NCBI GenBank assembly: GCA_030696435.1
Contig: JAUYSF010000465.1
Span: forward strand, 1 to 15,562
Reading direction: 5' to 3'
DNA length: 15,562 bases
Origin: Desulfoprunum sp.
Lineage (GTDB): Bacteria > Desulfobacterota > Desulfobulbia > Desulfobulbales > Desulfocapsaceae
In this document: positions 1 through 8,086 of the stretch, one piece after another
Numbering within the stretch: position 1 is the first letter of the stretch
Layout of the letters: each line of letters begins with the position of its first letter
Position numbers and translations under genes: made by a program
The notes under the pieces: model-generated
What the model saw: only the letters and a program-made list of their open reading frames with translations
What the model was told of the DNA's origin: nothing
The model's database searches: none

Positions 1-1
1 G

Positions 2-598
2 GACGATCTGCTGCAGGGATTCAAGTCGAAGCTTCGGAGCCAGATCAACAAGGGTTTGAAAAACGGTTTGCAATCGCACATCGGCAAAGAGGAATTGCTC
101 GAACCGTTTTATCAGGTTTTCAGCCGAAACATGCGGGATCTCGGCTCTCCCGTTCACTCCAAAAAATTCTTTGAGGCAATTTTTAGATATTTTCGGGAGC
201 ATGCCTTTATCTGCCTAGTGACCTTCCGCGCACAGCCGGTGGCTGCGGGATTCATGTTCACGTTTAGAGACGAGATAAAAAATCCATGGGCCTCTTCCCT
301 CAAAGAATTCAGACATCTCAATTCCAATATGATTCTCTATTGGGAAATGATGCGCTTTGCCTGTGAGCAGAAAATGCGTTGTTTTGATATGGGCAGGTCC
401 TCTCTCGGGGCTTCGACATACAGATTCAAAAAACAGTGGGGCCCTGAAGAAAATCAGCTTTACTGGTATAACTGGTTTCTGGATGACCAAGAAATGTCTA
501 AAAAGCCCGAGACCCTGACCATACAATTCTGGAACAGGCTGCCGATGATTGCTGCCAATTTCCTTGGCCCACTGGTTCGTAGAAACATTTCCCTGTAA
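2..598 (+). CDS. FemAB/GNAT-like protein of the XrtA/PEP-CTERM-associated type (5' truncated)
   Basis: The reading frame is open from position 2 to the TAA at 596-598, so the start lies upstream of the window; a TTG at 56 is only an internal codon. The visible part is about 198 residues. It resembles the C-terminal half of FemAB-like acyltransferases linked to exosortase (XrtA)/PEP-CTERM exopolysaccharide loci. These combine a basic helix (KLRSQINKGLK near the window edge) with a GNAT-like core ending in the motif FDMGRSSLGASTYRFKKQWG. In characterised FemAB proteins this fold transfers aminoacyl groups; the substrate of the XrtA-linked branch is not established. The deacetylase-like gene starts 10 nt after the stop, so the two are probably co-transcribed. 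Family assignment is from recognition of these motifs. No exosortase or PEP-CTERM substrate is visible in the window. Confidence 0.75.
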   Translation, partial: DDLLQGFKSKLRSQINKGLKNGLQSHIGKEELLEPFYQVFSRNMRDLGSPVHSKKFFEAIFRYFREHAFICLVTFRAQPVAAGFMFTFRDEIKNPWASSLKEFRHLNSNMILYWEMMRFACEQKMRCFDMGRSSLGASTYRFKKQWGPEENQLYWYNWFLDDQEMSKKPETLTIQFWNRLPMIAANFLGPLVRRNISL

Positions 599-608
599 AG
601 GTATATTT

Positions 609-1763
609 ATGGCGACAGACATGCAGCTGACCATCCCGATGCCTCTGCAGATTATCGTCGATGATGTAGGCTGGTGGTCTGGGCAGGATGGTTCACAATT
701 CAACCAGCCCTACCGAACCGGCATCGGCAGGGACCATCAACCGGAGGACTACCTAGCCCTTGCCGCCCTTGGAAAAGGGCTCGGCATGAAAATACTCGCC
801 GGCTTTGTCCTGTGCGAATGGGACAAGGCCAACCTGTTGAGAAAGCTTCCTTCATCGACCTGGATGGGAGAAGACTGGAACAACGCTGGAATCAGGCCTG
901 CGCACAAGGAGCGGGCTGCGGATATCCTCAGAAGATCACAGGCCAATATTGAAATAGGGCTGCATGGCATAGGACATGAATTATGGGTCGATGGCCGGAT
1001 GCAGAGGGCGGAGTTTCACAATCAACACTGCGAAATGCGAGACAAGGACGAAATACGGCGGCACCTGGACTTCTTTTTGCAACTCATGGAGCAATATAAG
1101 CTCTCTCCTGCCCCCGTCTCTTTTATTCCCCCGGCCCTGAAGCACAGTTTTGGCAATGGCGAGGAAGGTTTTCAGAAACTGCTGGAAGAATTCGGCATAC
1201 GCTATGTGGCCACCCATTTTGACAAGGCCCGCCAATTTTCAGCGCCGCTACATCCCCAACTCACCTGGGAGAACAACGTGCTGCTCGTGGACAGGGAAAA
1301 GGCTGAATCAGCCTGGAATGCCACAGCCTGTGAGCCGGCGTTTGCCTTTGACCGACCTTTTCTCACTCTGCATTGGGCCAATATTCTCCATCACGACCCG
1401 GCAAAAAATCTTGATGTTGTCCGTAGATGGATCGATTTTATTCGAGAAGGCTCCAAAAAACAGCGGATCCTTCTTGCCCGGGATACACAATCCTGCCTGA
1501 GCCAGTATCTCCACAGGATGTTCTCAACAGTCCATGAACAAAATGGCGAATTTTCGATTGATTTGACCTGGAAAAACGACCTGCCGCGCCACCTCATAGA
1601 CCACTCGTTCTTTGTTGAGCTGACGCCCTCGCCCATTACTGATTTTAAGATCTACGGGGCGGATGCAGAATGTATTCGCAACACCGTCGGTTCAACCATT
1701 TTCCAAATCACCCCCCAGTCAGGATTGACGAAAATCCTGCTAGGACCCGGACAGGAAATGTAA
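609..1763 (+). CDS. Polysaccharide deacetylase-like protein (CE4/NodB-fold type)
   Basis: 384 residues from the ATG at 609, which has AAGG at 598-601 as ribosome-binding site. The frame also has an ATG at 549, but that lies inside the upstream gene with no ribosome-binding site. An early Asp pair in IVDDVGWW (residues 16-23) and an H-x3-H pair in GLHGIGHE (residues 117-124, H119/H123) match the metal-binding Asp and HxxxH arrangement of CE4/DUF2334-type deacetylases. A further segment, VSFIPPALKHS near residue 175, fits the barrel. There is no signal peptide or membrane segment, so it is predicted cytoplasmic. The likely role is deacetylation or a related hydrolysis on a sugar precursor or glycan, which suits the FemAB-like gene 10 nt upstream and the nearby glycosyltransferase. 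The substrate cannot be told from sequence, and the match to classical NodB motifs is partial. Confidence 0.65.
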   Translation: MATDMQLTIPMPLQIIVDDVGWWSGQDGSQFNQPYRTGIGRDHQPEDYLALAALGKGLGMKILAGFVLCEWDKANLLRKLPSSTWMGEDWNNAGIRPAHKERAADILRRSQANIEIGLHGIGHELWVDGRMQRAEFHNQHCEMRDKDEIRRHLDFFLQLMEQYKLSPAPVSFIPPALKHSFGNGEEGFQKLLEEFGIRYVATHFDKARQFSAPLHPQLTWENNVLLVDREKAESAWNATACEPAFAFDRPFLTLHWANILHHDPAKNLDVVRRWIDFIREGSKKQRILLARDTQSCLSQYLHRMFSTVHEQNGEFSIDLTWKNDLPRHLIDHSFFVELTPSPITDFKIYGADAECIRNTVGSTIFQITPQSGLTKILLGPGQEM

Positions 1764-1833
1764 ATCCAGGCTCAAATATTCCCTCTCATCGGCTCAGTCA
1801 ATCCTGCCGGAAAAACCCATAGGAACAAGCATT

Positions 1834-1861
1834 TTGACATACCCGCCTCGGGGGTTATATT
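1834..1861 (+). promoter_or_regulatory. Candidate sigma70-type promoter for the PP2C gene
   Basis: TTGACA at 1834-1839 is a perfect -35. A 16-nt spacer leads to TATATT at 1856-1861, a 5/6 match to the -10. The predicted transcription start near 1868 would leave the GTG at 1869 essentially leaderless, which favours the ATG at 1929 as the true start of the next gene. It also implies that the phosphatase gene can be expressed independently of the two genes upstream. Confidence 0.5.
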
Positions 1862-1928
1862 CTCCGCAGTGAATGTTCATCGAAGCGGAAGTGTTGTGCT
1901 GCATTTTAATACGAAGAAGCTGGACAGA

Positions 1929-2741
1929 ATGGAAACAGAGCATATCCTGGTACAAGGATCGAGCGAGATCAACGAAGATACGCTGTTACTGGGCAAGGAT
2001 ATTTTTGGCGTCTTCGACGGTGCAACAAGTCTCAATGGCACGCGATACAGCCAGAGCAGAACGGGGGGAATGATTGCTTCATCTATTGCCTGCTCGGTCT
2101 TTTCCAAGAATTGTTTTCCCCTCGTCGAGCTTGCCAAAGGGGCAAACAGTGCAATTTTTGAGGAAATGCTGGCCCATGGTGTGGATCTCTCGGCACGGGA
2201 GAGCTACTGGAGTACCAGTGCGGCTGTTGTGCGGATACACGAAGCAGGAATCGAATGGATCCAGACAGGCGATTCATTCATCATACTGATATATAATGAT
2301 AACTCCTATAAAGTTCTCGGAGAATTGGCGGACCAGGATTACGAAACCCTCTCCATCTGGAAACAGGAGGCTGAACAATCCTCATTTTTGATCCATCAGG
2401 CCCTCAAGGAACAGATCAAAAAAACACGGGATGGGATGAACAGATCCTATGGTGTGTTCAACGGCGAAAAGGAGGCCGAACATTTCTTGCGCTCAGGCCT
2501 TGAATACCTTGAAGATGTGCAGGAAATTCTTATCTTCACGGACGGGCTCAACATCCCTGCTGAGATACCTGAAAGGGTAAAAAATTTTGATACCCTGGTT
2601 GAACTGTATCTCAGCCTTGGCCTGCAGGGTTTGAAGAAGCATATTCGGGAAATCGAAAAAGAGGACCCTGCCTGTAGAAAATATCCCCGGTTCAAGTGTC
2701 ATGACGACATTGCCGCCATCTCCATCCGCCCCGGTCTATAA
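1929..2741 (+). CDS. PP2C-family (PPM) serine/threonine phosphatase domain protein
   Basis: 270 residues from the ATG at 1929. The frame extends to a GTG at 1869, but that codon sits at the predicted transcription start, and the phosphatase fold begins right after the ATG. Motifs of metal-dependent PP2C phosphatases appear in order: INED (14-17), FGVFDGATS (26-34, with D30-G31 as metal ligands), TGDSF (113-117), LIFTDGL (201-207) and CHDDIAAISI (257-266). The last motif has DD where many members have DN. No transmembrane or sensor domain is fused, so it is predicted soluble and cytoplasmic. It would remove phosphate from Ser/Thr residues of a partner protein; no kinase is visible here. Its 3' end overlaps the convergent glycosyltransferase gene by 6 bases. 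A link to control of polysaccharide synthesis is inference from position only. Confidence 0.8.
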   Translation: METEHILVQGSSEINEDTLLLGKDIFGVFDGATSLNGTRYSQSRTGGMIASSIACSVFSKNCFPLVELAKGANSAIFEEMLAHGVDLSARESYWSTSAAVVRIHEAGIEWIQTGDSFIILIYNDNSYKVLGELADQDYETLSIWKQEAEQSSFLIHQALKEQIKKTRDGMNRSYGVFNGEKEAEHFLRSGLEYLEDVQEILIFTDGLNIPAEIPERVKNFDTLVELYLSLGLQGLKKHIREIEKEDPACRKYPRFKCHDDIAAISIRPGL

Positions 2742-3968
2742 TTTCTTCTGCTGCAAAGCCCTTTTATACACGCCCTCCACTTTGTCAAATACCTGATTCC
2801 AGGTGTATCCGGCCGTCATCTGTCTCACCACCTCCATGTCAGGCTCTCTATTCTCAGCAACCTCTTCGATGCTGTCCCTTAACACTGCAGCCAGCAGATC
2901 TTCGAGAGAATGCAGGTCTTTTTCATAAGGCGCGTCGATAGTTTCAAGCTCAGGAATATCGATCATTTTTATCATGCCGCTCGTAACTCCGCCCAATATC
3001 TCACGAATCCCCGGCAGGGATGTGGTGATTAACCTGCAGCCCGAAGCCAGGGCCTCCATAAGAACCAGCGGGAGGCCTTCGGAAAACGAGGGAAGGATAA
3101 AGATATGGGCCGTTCTCATCAGGGCGGCAAGCTGGGCATGTTCCAAGGAGCCGTGAATAATTACCTTGCTGCCAAAACGTTCGGCCAGATCAAGACAGAG
3201 TTGCTTCTCCGCGCCACTGCCATCGCCGGCTAAATGCAACATCCAGGATACATCCCCAAGCTGCCGCAAGGCCTGCAGCAGCCACGGGACGCCCTTGGAT
3301 CTGCTCAGTTTTCCAGCGTAAAGCAGCTCAACAGGCTCTGCCGAAGACTTCCGGGTATGATAAAAGAGCGTCTCATCGTATCCTCCACCCACCACCTCGA
3401 TCTGTTCGGGAACAATGCCATGGATGTTGGCGATCTCCTCCTTCTGGAAAGCACTCAAGGCCATTATCCTGTCGATTTTTCTAAAGCTCGGACTCATTGT
3501 CCGGCCGAGGGGGGCGCAAAGAGAAAACTGGCGCAGACAGGTGCTATGGCAGGTGGTTACCATAGGCAGATCCGGGACACAATCGCGGCCAGTGGCCGAG
3601 GCTATCCAGAGATGATGACTGTGGAGAATATCAGGTTGAAATGTCTGTACGGCCCTCAGGATCACATCCCTAAAGGTCTTTTCATAGATATCAAGTTGTT
3701 GCCCTGAGAGTTGCGAAAATACGCTGCTTTGATACGGCATGACATCACTCATACCAGGAATCGGAAAATCAAGGTCGTTGCCGTCAAACCGGATAAATCT
3801 GCAGTTTTCTTCATGTATGAGAGAGGAATCGAGCCTGAAGTCTCCCTGAATCCCAGCTACAAGGAAGTTCTCATGTCCTCTGAGAGAGGCGCATTTCATT
3901 ATGGCCTGCAGATACTTGCCGCTGCCGGTAAAATTCGGAATCTGGCTTATGATGTGCAGGATTTTCAT
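2736..3968 (-). CDS. GT4-family glycosyltransferase (GT-B fold)
   Basis: 410 residues, the usual GT4 length. The N-terminal domain begins MKILHIISQIPNFTGSGKYL, the nucleotide-fold start with a Gly-rich acceptor-side loop. A catalytic-region His lies in TTCHSTC (H141). The C-terminal sugar-nucleotide domain has LLYAGKLSRSKGV (215-227), a conserved Gly-Asp in HLAGDGSG, and the EX7E motif in FSEGLPLVLMEALASG (E297 and E305). It is a retaining transferase acting at the cytoplasmic face; donor and acceptor cannot be read from sequence. It is the only gene in the surface region on the - strand and converges on the PP2C gene with overlapping stop codons. A TATAAT box lies about 20 nt upstream of the start, without a clear -35 or Shine-Dalgarno sequence, so how it is expressed is uncertain. 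Confidence 0.88.
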   Translation of the reverse strand: MKILHIISQIPNFTGSGKYLQAIMKCASLRGHENFLVAGIQGDFRLDSSLIHEENCRFIRFDGNDLDFPIPGMSDVMPYQSSVFSQLSGQQLDIYEKTFRDVILRAVQTFQPDILHSHHLWIASATGRDCVPDLPMVTTCHSTCLRQFSLCAPLGRTMSPSFRKIDRIMALSAFQKEEIANIHGIVPEQIEVVGGGYDETLFYHTRKSSAEPVELLYAGKLSRSKGVPWLLQALRQLGDVSWMLHLAGDGSGAEKQLCLDLAERFGSKVIIHGSLEHAQLAALMRTAHIFILPSFSEGLPLVLMEALASGCRLITTSLPGIREILGGVTSGMIKMIDIPELETIDAPYEKDLHSLEDLLAAVLRDSIEEVAENREPDMEVVRQMTAGYTWNQVFDKVEGVYKRALQQKKL

Positions 3969-4024
3969 TATTCTAATATTATATCAATCTGTTAAATGTC
4001 TTGGTGTTTTCCTGAAAATAGGAA

Positions 4025-5704
4025 TTACCTGGACAGAGCTGTTGAGAATTTACTAATCAGAAAACTCAAAGCAGAAGTGACCAATATAAGAAGTGCTCCA
4101 TAAGCCATTGCCAAGCCAATATTATACTCGAATATGCCGTTTACCACCGCGATTGAGACCGGTTTATTGGAGGGAGTATAGAGAAATACCGAGAGAGTAT
4201 ATTCTCCGATGCTGCGAACAAATACCAGGAGAAATCCGGCGACGAGACCCGGTGAAATCATCGGCAAGACAATCCTGGTAAATGTCTGGAAGCGGGAAGC
4301 TCCCAGGCTTTTCGAGGCTTCGATATAGGTTTCATTCAAGTTCTGAAACGAAATACTGGTGGTTTTCACCATGAGAGGTATCGAACGAACAAAATAACCT
4401 AATGGCAGCAAAATGAATGTCCCGACCAGGACCGAATTAAAGGAAAAAATGTTGGGGGTATTGTAAGCGTTGATAATATTGATGGCGATGGCACTGGCCG
4501 GCATGGCCCAGGGCAGCATGACTAAAATTTCAATGAGCCATTTGAGTTTGATCTGGGTTTTTACGATGAGATATGACGATGGAATCGCAATAACCAAACC
4601 CAGCAGAGAAGCGAGCAAGGCCATTACAATGCTGTTCAGGAAAGGCGCAAACTTTCTCGCACTGGTAAATATATCGAGGTAGTTTTCGCAGGTGAATTCC
4701 TGGGGGAAAATGTTCATCATCAATGTCTCGGATTCCACAAAAGACAGTAGGATTATTGCGAAAACCGGCAAAAGTATTGTGACAATCAGGATACCGGCAG
4801 TCGACAACATCAAAAATCGAATCAGAGGGTTCTTGATAGTGACGACCTGGATCGATACTCCCTTCACTGACGAAGTAAAAACTGCCTTCTTCTCATAAAG
4901 CCTAAAGACGCTGAAAAGAAACAGAGAGATGCCTGTCAGGATGACCACCTGCGTTGCCGCAACCTCCATATAGTTATTGGCCTTTGACAAGAGTATCTGC
5001 GTTGTCAGCACCCTATAACCGCCGCCAATGATACTGGGAGCGGTAAAAGAGCCTATTCCCGAGATGAAGGTGATGATTGCCGATGAAATCAGGGCCGGGG
5101 TTATGAAGGGGAGAATGACGGAGGTAAAGATTTTTGTTTTGGCAGCGCCCAGATTACGGGCACTCTCGATAACCGAATAATCGATATGCCTGATGGCAAT
5201 CGAGACGCTGATATAAAAATAGACATACTGGGTATAGGCATGAACAAACAGTATTCCTTTCAAGCCGGAGAAACTGTATGGCTTGCTTTCCAGGCCAAAG
5301 AGCCATTCGATGGATTTGGTGACCAGGCCGCTTTCGCCGTACAACTGAACGAAGGCAAAAACAATAACTATGCCCGGTAATATCAATGGCATCAGTAATA
5401 GTTTGTCGACAATATTTTTCCCCGGAAAATCGAAGTAGTGGACAAAAAAGGCGAGCGCTGTGCCAATAAGACCACAGACAATGACGGTCAAGAGACCTAG
5501 GACGATTGAATTGGTTAGGGGGGCAATACTCGCATCAGAGGTGAAAAACCTGCTGTAATGGATAAGAGAGATAGTGCCGTGGTCAGTAAGGCTGACCTCC
5601 ACCGTCTTCAATGCGGGGTAAAGAATATAACCGACCAGAAACCAGAGCAAAAGAACGACACCAAGGGTTCCAAACAGTTTCTTGTGGTTGGGCATGATGT
5701 CCAT
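4025..5704 (-). CDS. ABC transporter permease, fused double-permease (FbpB/AfuB-like)
   Basis: 559 residues, strongly hydrophobic, with about twelve predicted membrane segments in two similar halves. Each half carries an EAA loop that docks on the ATPase: ESARNLGAAKTKIF near residues 180-193 and EASKSLGASRFQTF near 462-475. Each is followed by the typical LP-x-I-(S/T)-P segment. The two-in-one layout is known from ferric, hexose-phosphate and phosphonate importers of the FbpB/AfuB/PhnV type. It starts 15 nt after the ATPase stop, so translation is probably coupled. The first ATG (5704) has no clear ribosome-binding site; a second Met at codon 4 is an alternative. It forms the inner-membrane channel of the importer encoded by the next two features. 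The substrate is not resolved. Confidence 0.9.
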   Translation of the reverse strand: MDIMPNHKKLFGTLGVVLLLWFLVGYILYPALKTVEVSLTDHGTISLIHYSRFFTSDASIAPLTNSIVLGLLTVIVCGLIGTALAFFVHYFDFPGKNIVDKLLLMPLILPGIVIVFAFVQLYGESGLVTKSIEWLFGLESKPYSFSGLKGILFVHAYTQYVYFYISVSIAIRHIDYSVIESARNLGAAKTKIFTSVILPFITPALISSAIITFISGIGSFTAPSIIGGGYRVLTTQILLSKANNYMEVAATQVVILTGISLFLFSVFRLYEKKAVFTSSVKGVSIQVVTIKNPLIRFLMLSTAGILIVTILLPVFAIILLSFVESETLMMNIFPQEFTCENYLDIFTSARKFAPFLNSIVMALLASLLGLVIAIPSSYLIVKTQIKLKWLIEILVMLPWAMPASAIAINIINAYNTPNIFSFNSVLVGTFILLPLGYFVRSIPLMVKTTSISFQNLNETYIEASKSLGASRFQTFTRIVLPMISPGLVAGFLLVFVRSIGEYTLSVFLYTPSNKPVSIAVVNGIFEYNIGLAMAYGALLILVTSALSFLISKFSTALSR

Positions 5705-5719
5705 AAAGATGCGACTGGC

Positions 5720-6763
5720 CTAGCTGTCTAAAACCTTGATACTCTTCTCAGCGATAGCGATATGAACATCTTCGCCGACAGTGATGTTATGACACAATGT
5801 GGAGGTGTTGAGGATTGTCAGCCGGAAGCTGATGTCATGGACTTTGACGCTGTATTCCACTGAGCTCCCGTCAAATTGAATGGTGTCCACCTTGGCCGGG
5901 AAAACATTTGGGCGATCATCTTGAGCTGTCGAGAAGACAATATCCTGAGGTCGTATCGAGATAAATCTTCCCGAGGCCTGGGTTTCAAGGCTTATAGCCA
6001 CCATATCGGAGAGAGAGGCAGTACCGTTTTTGATATCAGCTGCAAACAGATTGGTGTCACCGATAAATCTGGCAACAAATGAGTTGATTGGATGAGCATA
6101 TATCTCTTCTGGGCTTCCGACCTGGATGCATCGGCCTTTTTCAAATACCGCAACCCTGTCTGACATTGTCAGGGCTTCGGTCTGGTCATGGGTCACGAAT
6201 ATGGTCGTGATACCCAGCTTCTTTTGCAGGGATTTGAGCTCAGACCTCATTCTGTCGCGAAGTCTGGCGTCGAGGTTGGACAGGGGTTCATCCAGGAGCA
6301 GAACCTTGGGTTCAATCGCTAGTGAGCGCGCCAAAGCTACCCGCTGCTGTTCTCCTCCGGAGAGTTCTGAAATGTTTCGGTGTTCAAAACCGATGAGGCC
6401 AACCATCTCGGTGTATTTTTCTACTCTCTCCGCTCGTTCTTTTTTAGATTTTTTCTGGATCTTGAGGCCATATTCGATATTTCCCGCCACTGTCATAAAG
6501 GGGAATAAGGCATAATTTTGAAAGACCATGCCCACCTGACGTTTTTCCGCTTCCAGGTTCGTTATATCCCTGCGGCCCAGATGAATTGTGCCCTTCTTTG
6601 GTTGGACAAATCCGGCAATAAGCCGCAGTATGGTCGTTTTTCCACAGCCTGACGGCCCTAAAAACGTAAAAAATTCTCCTTCATTTATTGATAGATTGAT
6701 ATCCGTGCAGGCTATGGTGTCGCCATACAATTTTTCAATATCCCTTAAGACAACAGCTCCCAT
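5720..6763 (-). CDS. ABC transporter ATP-binding protein (PotA/FbpC-like, with TOBE domain)
   Basis: 347 residues with all ATPase motifs: Walker A GPSGCGKTT (36-44), Q-loop MVFQNYALFP (Q82), signature LSGGEQQ (134-140), Walker B VLLLDE (154-159), D-loop SNLDAR and switch His in VTHDQ (H192). Residues from about 240 to the end form the C-terminal regulatory region of the CUT1/PotA-type TOBE class, with SIRPQDI and VEYSVKVHD segments. It hydrolyses ATP at the cytoplasmic face to power the double permease encoded 15 nt downstream. The start has a good ribosome-binding site (AAAGGAAA just upstream). A 76-nt gap with a strong hairpin separates it from the binding-protein gene upstream. The motif set gives high confidence in the role, but ATPases do not reveal substrate. 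Confidence 0.94.
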   Translation of the reverse strand: MGAVVLRDIEKLYGDTIACTDINLSINEGEFFTFLGPSGCGKTTILRLIAGFVQPKKGTIHLGRRDITNLEAEKRQVGMVFQNYALFPFMTVAGNIEYGLKIQKKSKKERAERVEKYTEMVGLIGFEHRNISELSGGEQQRVALARSLAIEPKVLLLDEPLSNLDARLRDRMRSELKSLQKKLGITTIFVTHDQTEALTMSDRVAVFEKGRCIQVGSPEEIYAHPINSFVARFIGDTNLFAADIKNGTASLSDMVAISLETQASGRFISIRPQDIVFSTAQDDRPNVFPAKVDTIQFDGSSVEYSVKVHDISFRLTILNTSTLCHNITVGEDVHIAIAEKSIKVLDS

Positions 6764-6791
6764 TCAATTTCCTTTCGGGCTCTCTGGTGGA

Positions 6792-6826
6792 AACTGCCGG
6801 CTTGAAGAGTATGCTCACCGGCAGTT
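6792..6826 (-). promoter_or_regulatory. Intercistronic stem-loop between binding-protein and ATPase genes
   Basis: A perfect 9-bp inverted repeat (AACTGCCGG at 6792-6800, CCGGCAGTT at 6818-6826) encloses a 17-nt loop. It can be extended past one bulged A. No U-tract follows on the - strand, so it is not a classic terminator. Such hairpins after binding-protein genes commonly stabilise the upstream mRNA or thin out downstream transcription, which would give excess binding protein over ATPase and permease. That role is inferred. Confidence 0.6.
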
Positions 6827-6839
6827 CCTTTCCCATCCT

Positions 6840-7877
6840 TTACTTCTTATCTTTGCCGGAATCCTTAATTTCAGTATCCCACTTTTGCATCCATTCGGAT
6901 TGTTTGGTAGCCAAAGTGCCCCAATCGACGTTCATTACTTTGATTTTTGTATCAGCCATCCATTTTGGTGAAGTTGCGATAGCTGCCGGAAGGGTTGGCA
7001 TACGGTTAAATTTATTGGCAAGCAACGACTGAATCTTTGCACTTCCGGCAAAATTAAGGAAAACCTTTGCGGCATTCGGATGCTTCGCACCTTTAATAAG
7101 GGAAATACCATCGGTAATTACCGGCGAGCCACTCTCCGCATCGATTATTTCCAGTGGCATCTTATTCTTGATCTTATTGTCGATAATCTCGCTGAGTACC
7201 GCAAAGCCTATGCCTGCTTCCTTCCTGCCGATTGCTTGAAACAAGAGGGAGCCGCTGCCGAAATACTGTTTGGTATTGGCGTCAACACCTTTCAAAAAGG
7301 CCCAGCCGTTTGCCAGGTCATTCTTTTGATCATATTGCTGTAGCAAAGATGTATAGGTGGCGCGGGCTGATGAGGACAAGCCATTTCTGAACACAAGTTG
7401 ACCTTTGTATTGCGGTTTTGCAAGATCGCTCCAATCCTTTGGAGCATTTTCTTTGGAAATTATTTCCGAGTTATAAAACATCACTACCGGTGTCTGGATG
7501 GTTCCGTACCAATAACCTTCCGTATCTTTGAATAATGGGTCGATCTCTTTCGCCCATGCCGGCGAAGAGGCCTCGAACAAATTTTCCCCTTTTAATTCAA
7601 TAAAAACCGAAGAGGGTGCTCCGTACATTATATCAGATTGAGGATTGGCCTTTTCAGCCCGAACCCTGTCTGCAAGCTCACCCTTGAGGTTGATAAAATC
7701 GACTTGCACACCCGTTTCTTTCTTGAACTCGTCGGCAACCAATTCCAGCATGTCTTCGCCGTGCGTTGAATAAACGACAACCTTCTTTTCCAGGTCTGCG
7801 GCAAAGACAATGTTGCCAAGCATCAGTGTTGATAGTGCACATACTGCAATCAAAGATCGGGTCATTTTTCTGTTCAT
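6840..7877 (-). CDS. ABC transporter periplasmic substrate-binding protein (FbpA/AfuA-like, SBP_bac_6 type)
   Basis: 345 residues. The ATG at 7877 has a strong ribosome-binding site (AGGAGAGG, 5-nt spacing). The first ~26 residues are a signal peptide (basic MNRKMTR, hydrophobic core, cleavage after VFA), so the mature protein is periplasmic. The body matches cluster-D binding proteins: VVVYSTHGEDM at the mature start, then an EFKKETGVQVDF segment, PVVMFYNSE, WSDLAKPQYKGQ and a C-terminal HPNAAKVFLNFAG. The region where ferric-binding FbpA proteins carry a Tyr pair (INxYYWY) reads GFAVLSEIID here, and a GSGSLLFQAI segment precedes it. Haem-free ferric iron is therefore less likely, and an anionic substrate such as a sugar phosphate or phosphonate is possible. 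It is first in a three-gene operon. Its substrate remains open. Confidence 0.88.
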   Translation of the reverse strand: MNRKMTRSLIAVCALSTLMLGNIVFAADLEKKVVVYSTHGEDMLELVADEFKKETGVQVDFINLKGELADRVRAEKANPQSDIMYGAPSSVFIELKGENLFEASSPAWAKEIDPLFKDTEGYWYGTIQTPVVMFYNSEIISKENAPKDWSDLAKPQYKGQLVFRNGLSSSARATYTSLLQQYDQKNDLANGWAFLKGVDANTKQYFGSGSLLFQAIGRKEAGIGFAVLSEIIDNKIKNKMPLEIIDAESGSPVITDGISLIKGAKHPNAAKVFLNFAGSAKIQSLLANKFNRMPTLPAAIATSPKWMADTKIKVMNVDWGTLATKQSEWMQKWDTEIKDSGKDKK

Positions 7878-8057
7878 TTTTACCTCTCCTGAATTTTTCT
7901 GTTATCTGCTTTTGGACAGCCATTTGGGGATTTATTGGTATATCCATATGGTGATTGCGTGAAACGGCTGAACTTGCCGGATCCTGTGATCTCAGCATTC
8001 AGGTTATAAAGTTGTGCCTTCCCCTTAATCTTATATTTGCTTGAACCGGACAGCCTA
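7878..8057 (-). promoter_or_regulatory. Long 5' leader of the ABC importer operon
   Basis: If the promoter at 8058-8086 is used, about 170-175 untranslated nucleotides precede the binding-protein gene. The stretch has no convincing ORF. It contains two copies of the 8-mer GGACAGCC (+ strand 7914-7921 and 8048-8055), one near each end. I do not recognise a known riboswitch in it. Confidence 0.3.
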
Positions 8058-8086
8058 ACAATAGAGAGAGGAGACAGCTGTGTCAA
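8058..8086 (-). promoter_or_regulatory. Candidate sigma70-type promoter for the ABC importer operon
   Basis: Reading the - strand, a perfect TTGACA (+ coordinates 8081-8086) is followed after exactly 17 nt by TATTGT (8058-8063), a 4/6 match to the -10 box. Transcription would start near 8051, about 170 nt before the binding-protein ATG. The consensus -35 and ideal spacing make it the best promoter candidate upstream of this operon; the -10 is mediocre. Confidence 0.45.

Noticed and set aside
549..608. Upstream in-frame ATG extending the deacetylase-like gene by 20 codons
   Set aside because: It lies inside the FemAB-like gene and lacks a ribosome-binding site, while the ATG at 609 has AAGG at suitable distance just after the upstream stop.
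3234..3707. 157-codon + strand ORF inside the glycosyltransferase gene
   Set aside because: It is antisense to a well-supported GT4 gene, with no recognisable motif.
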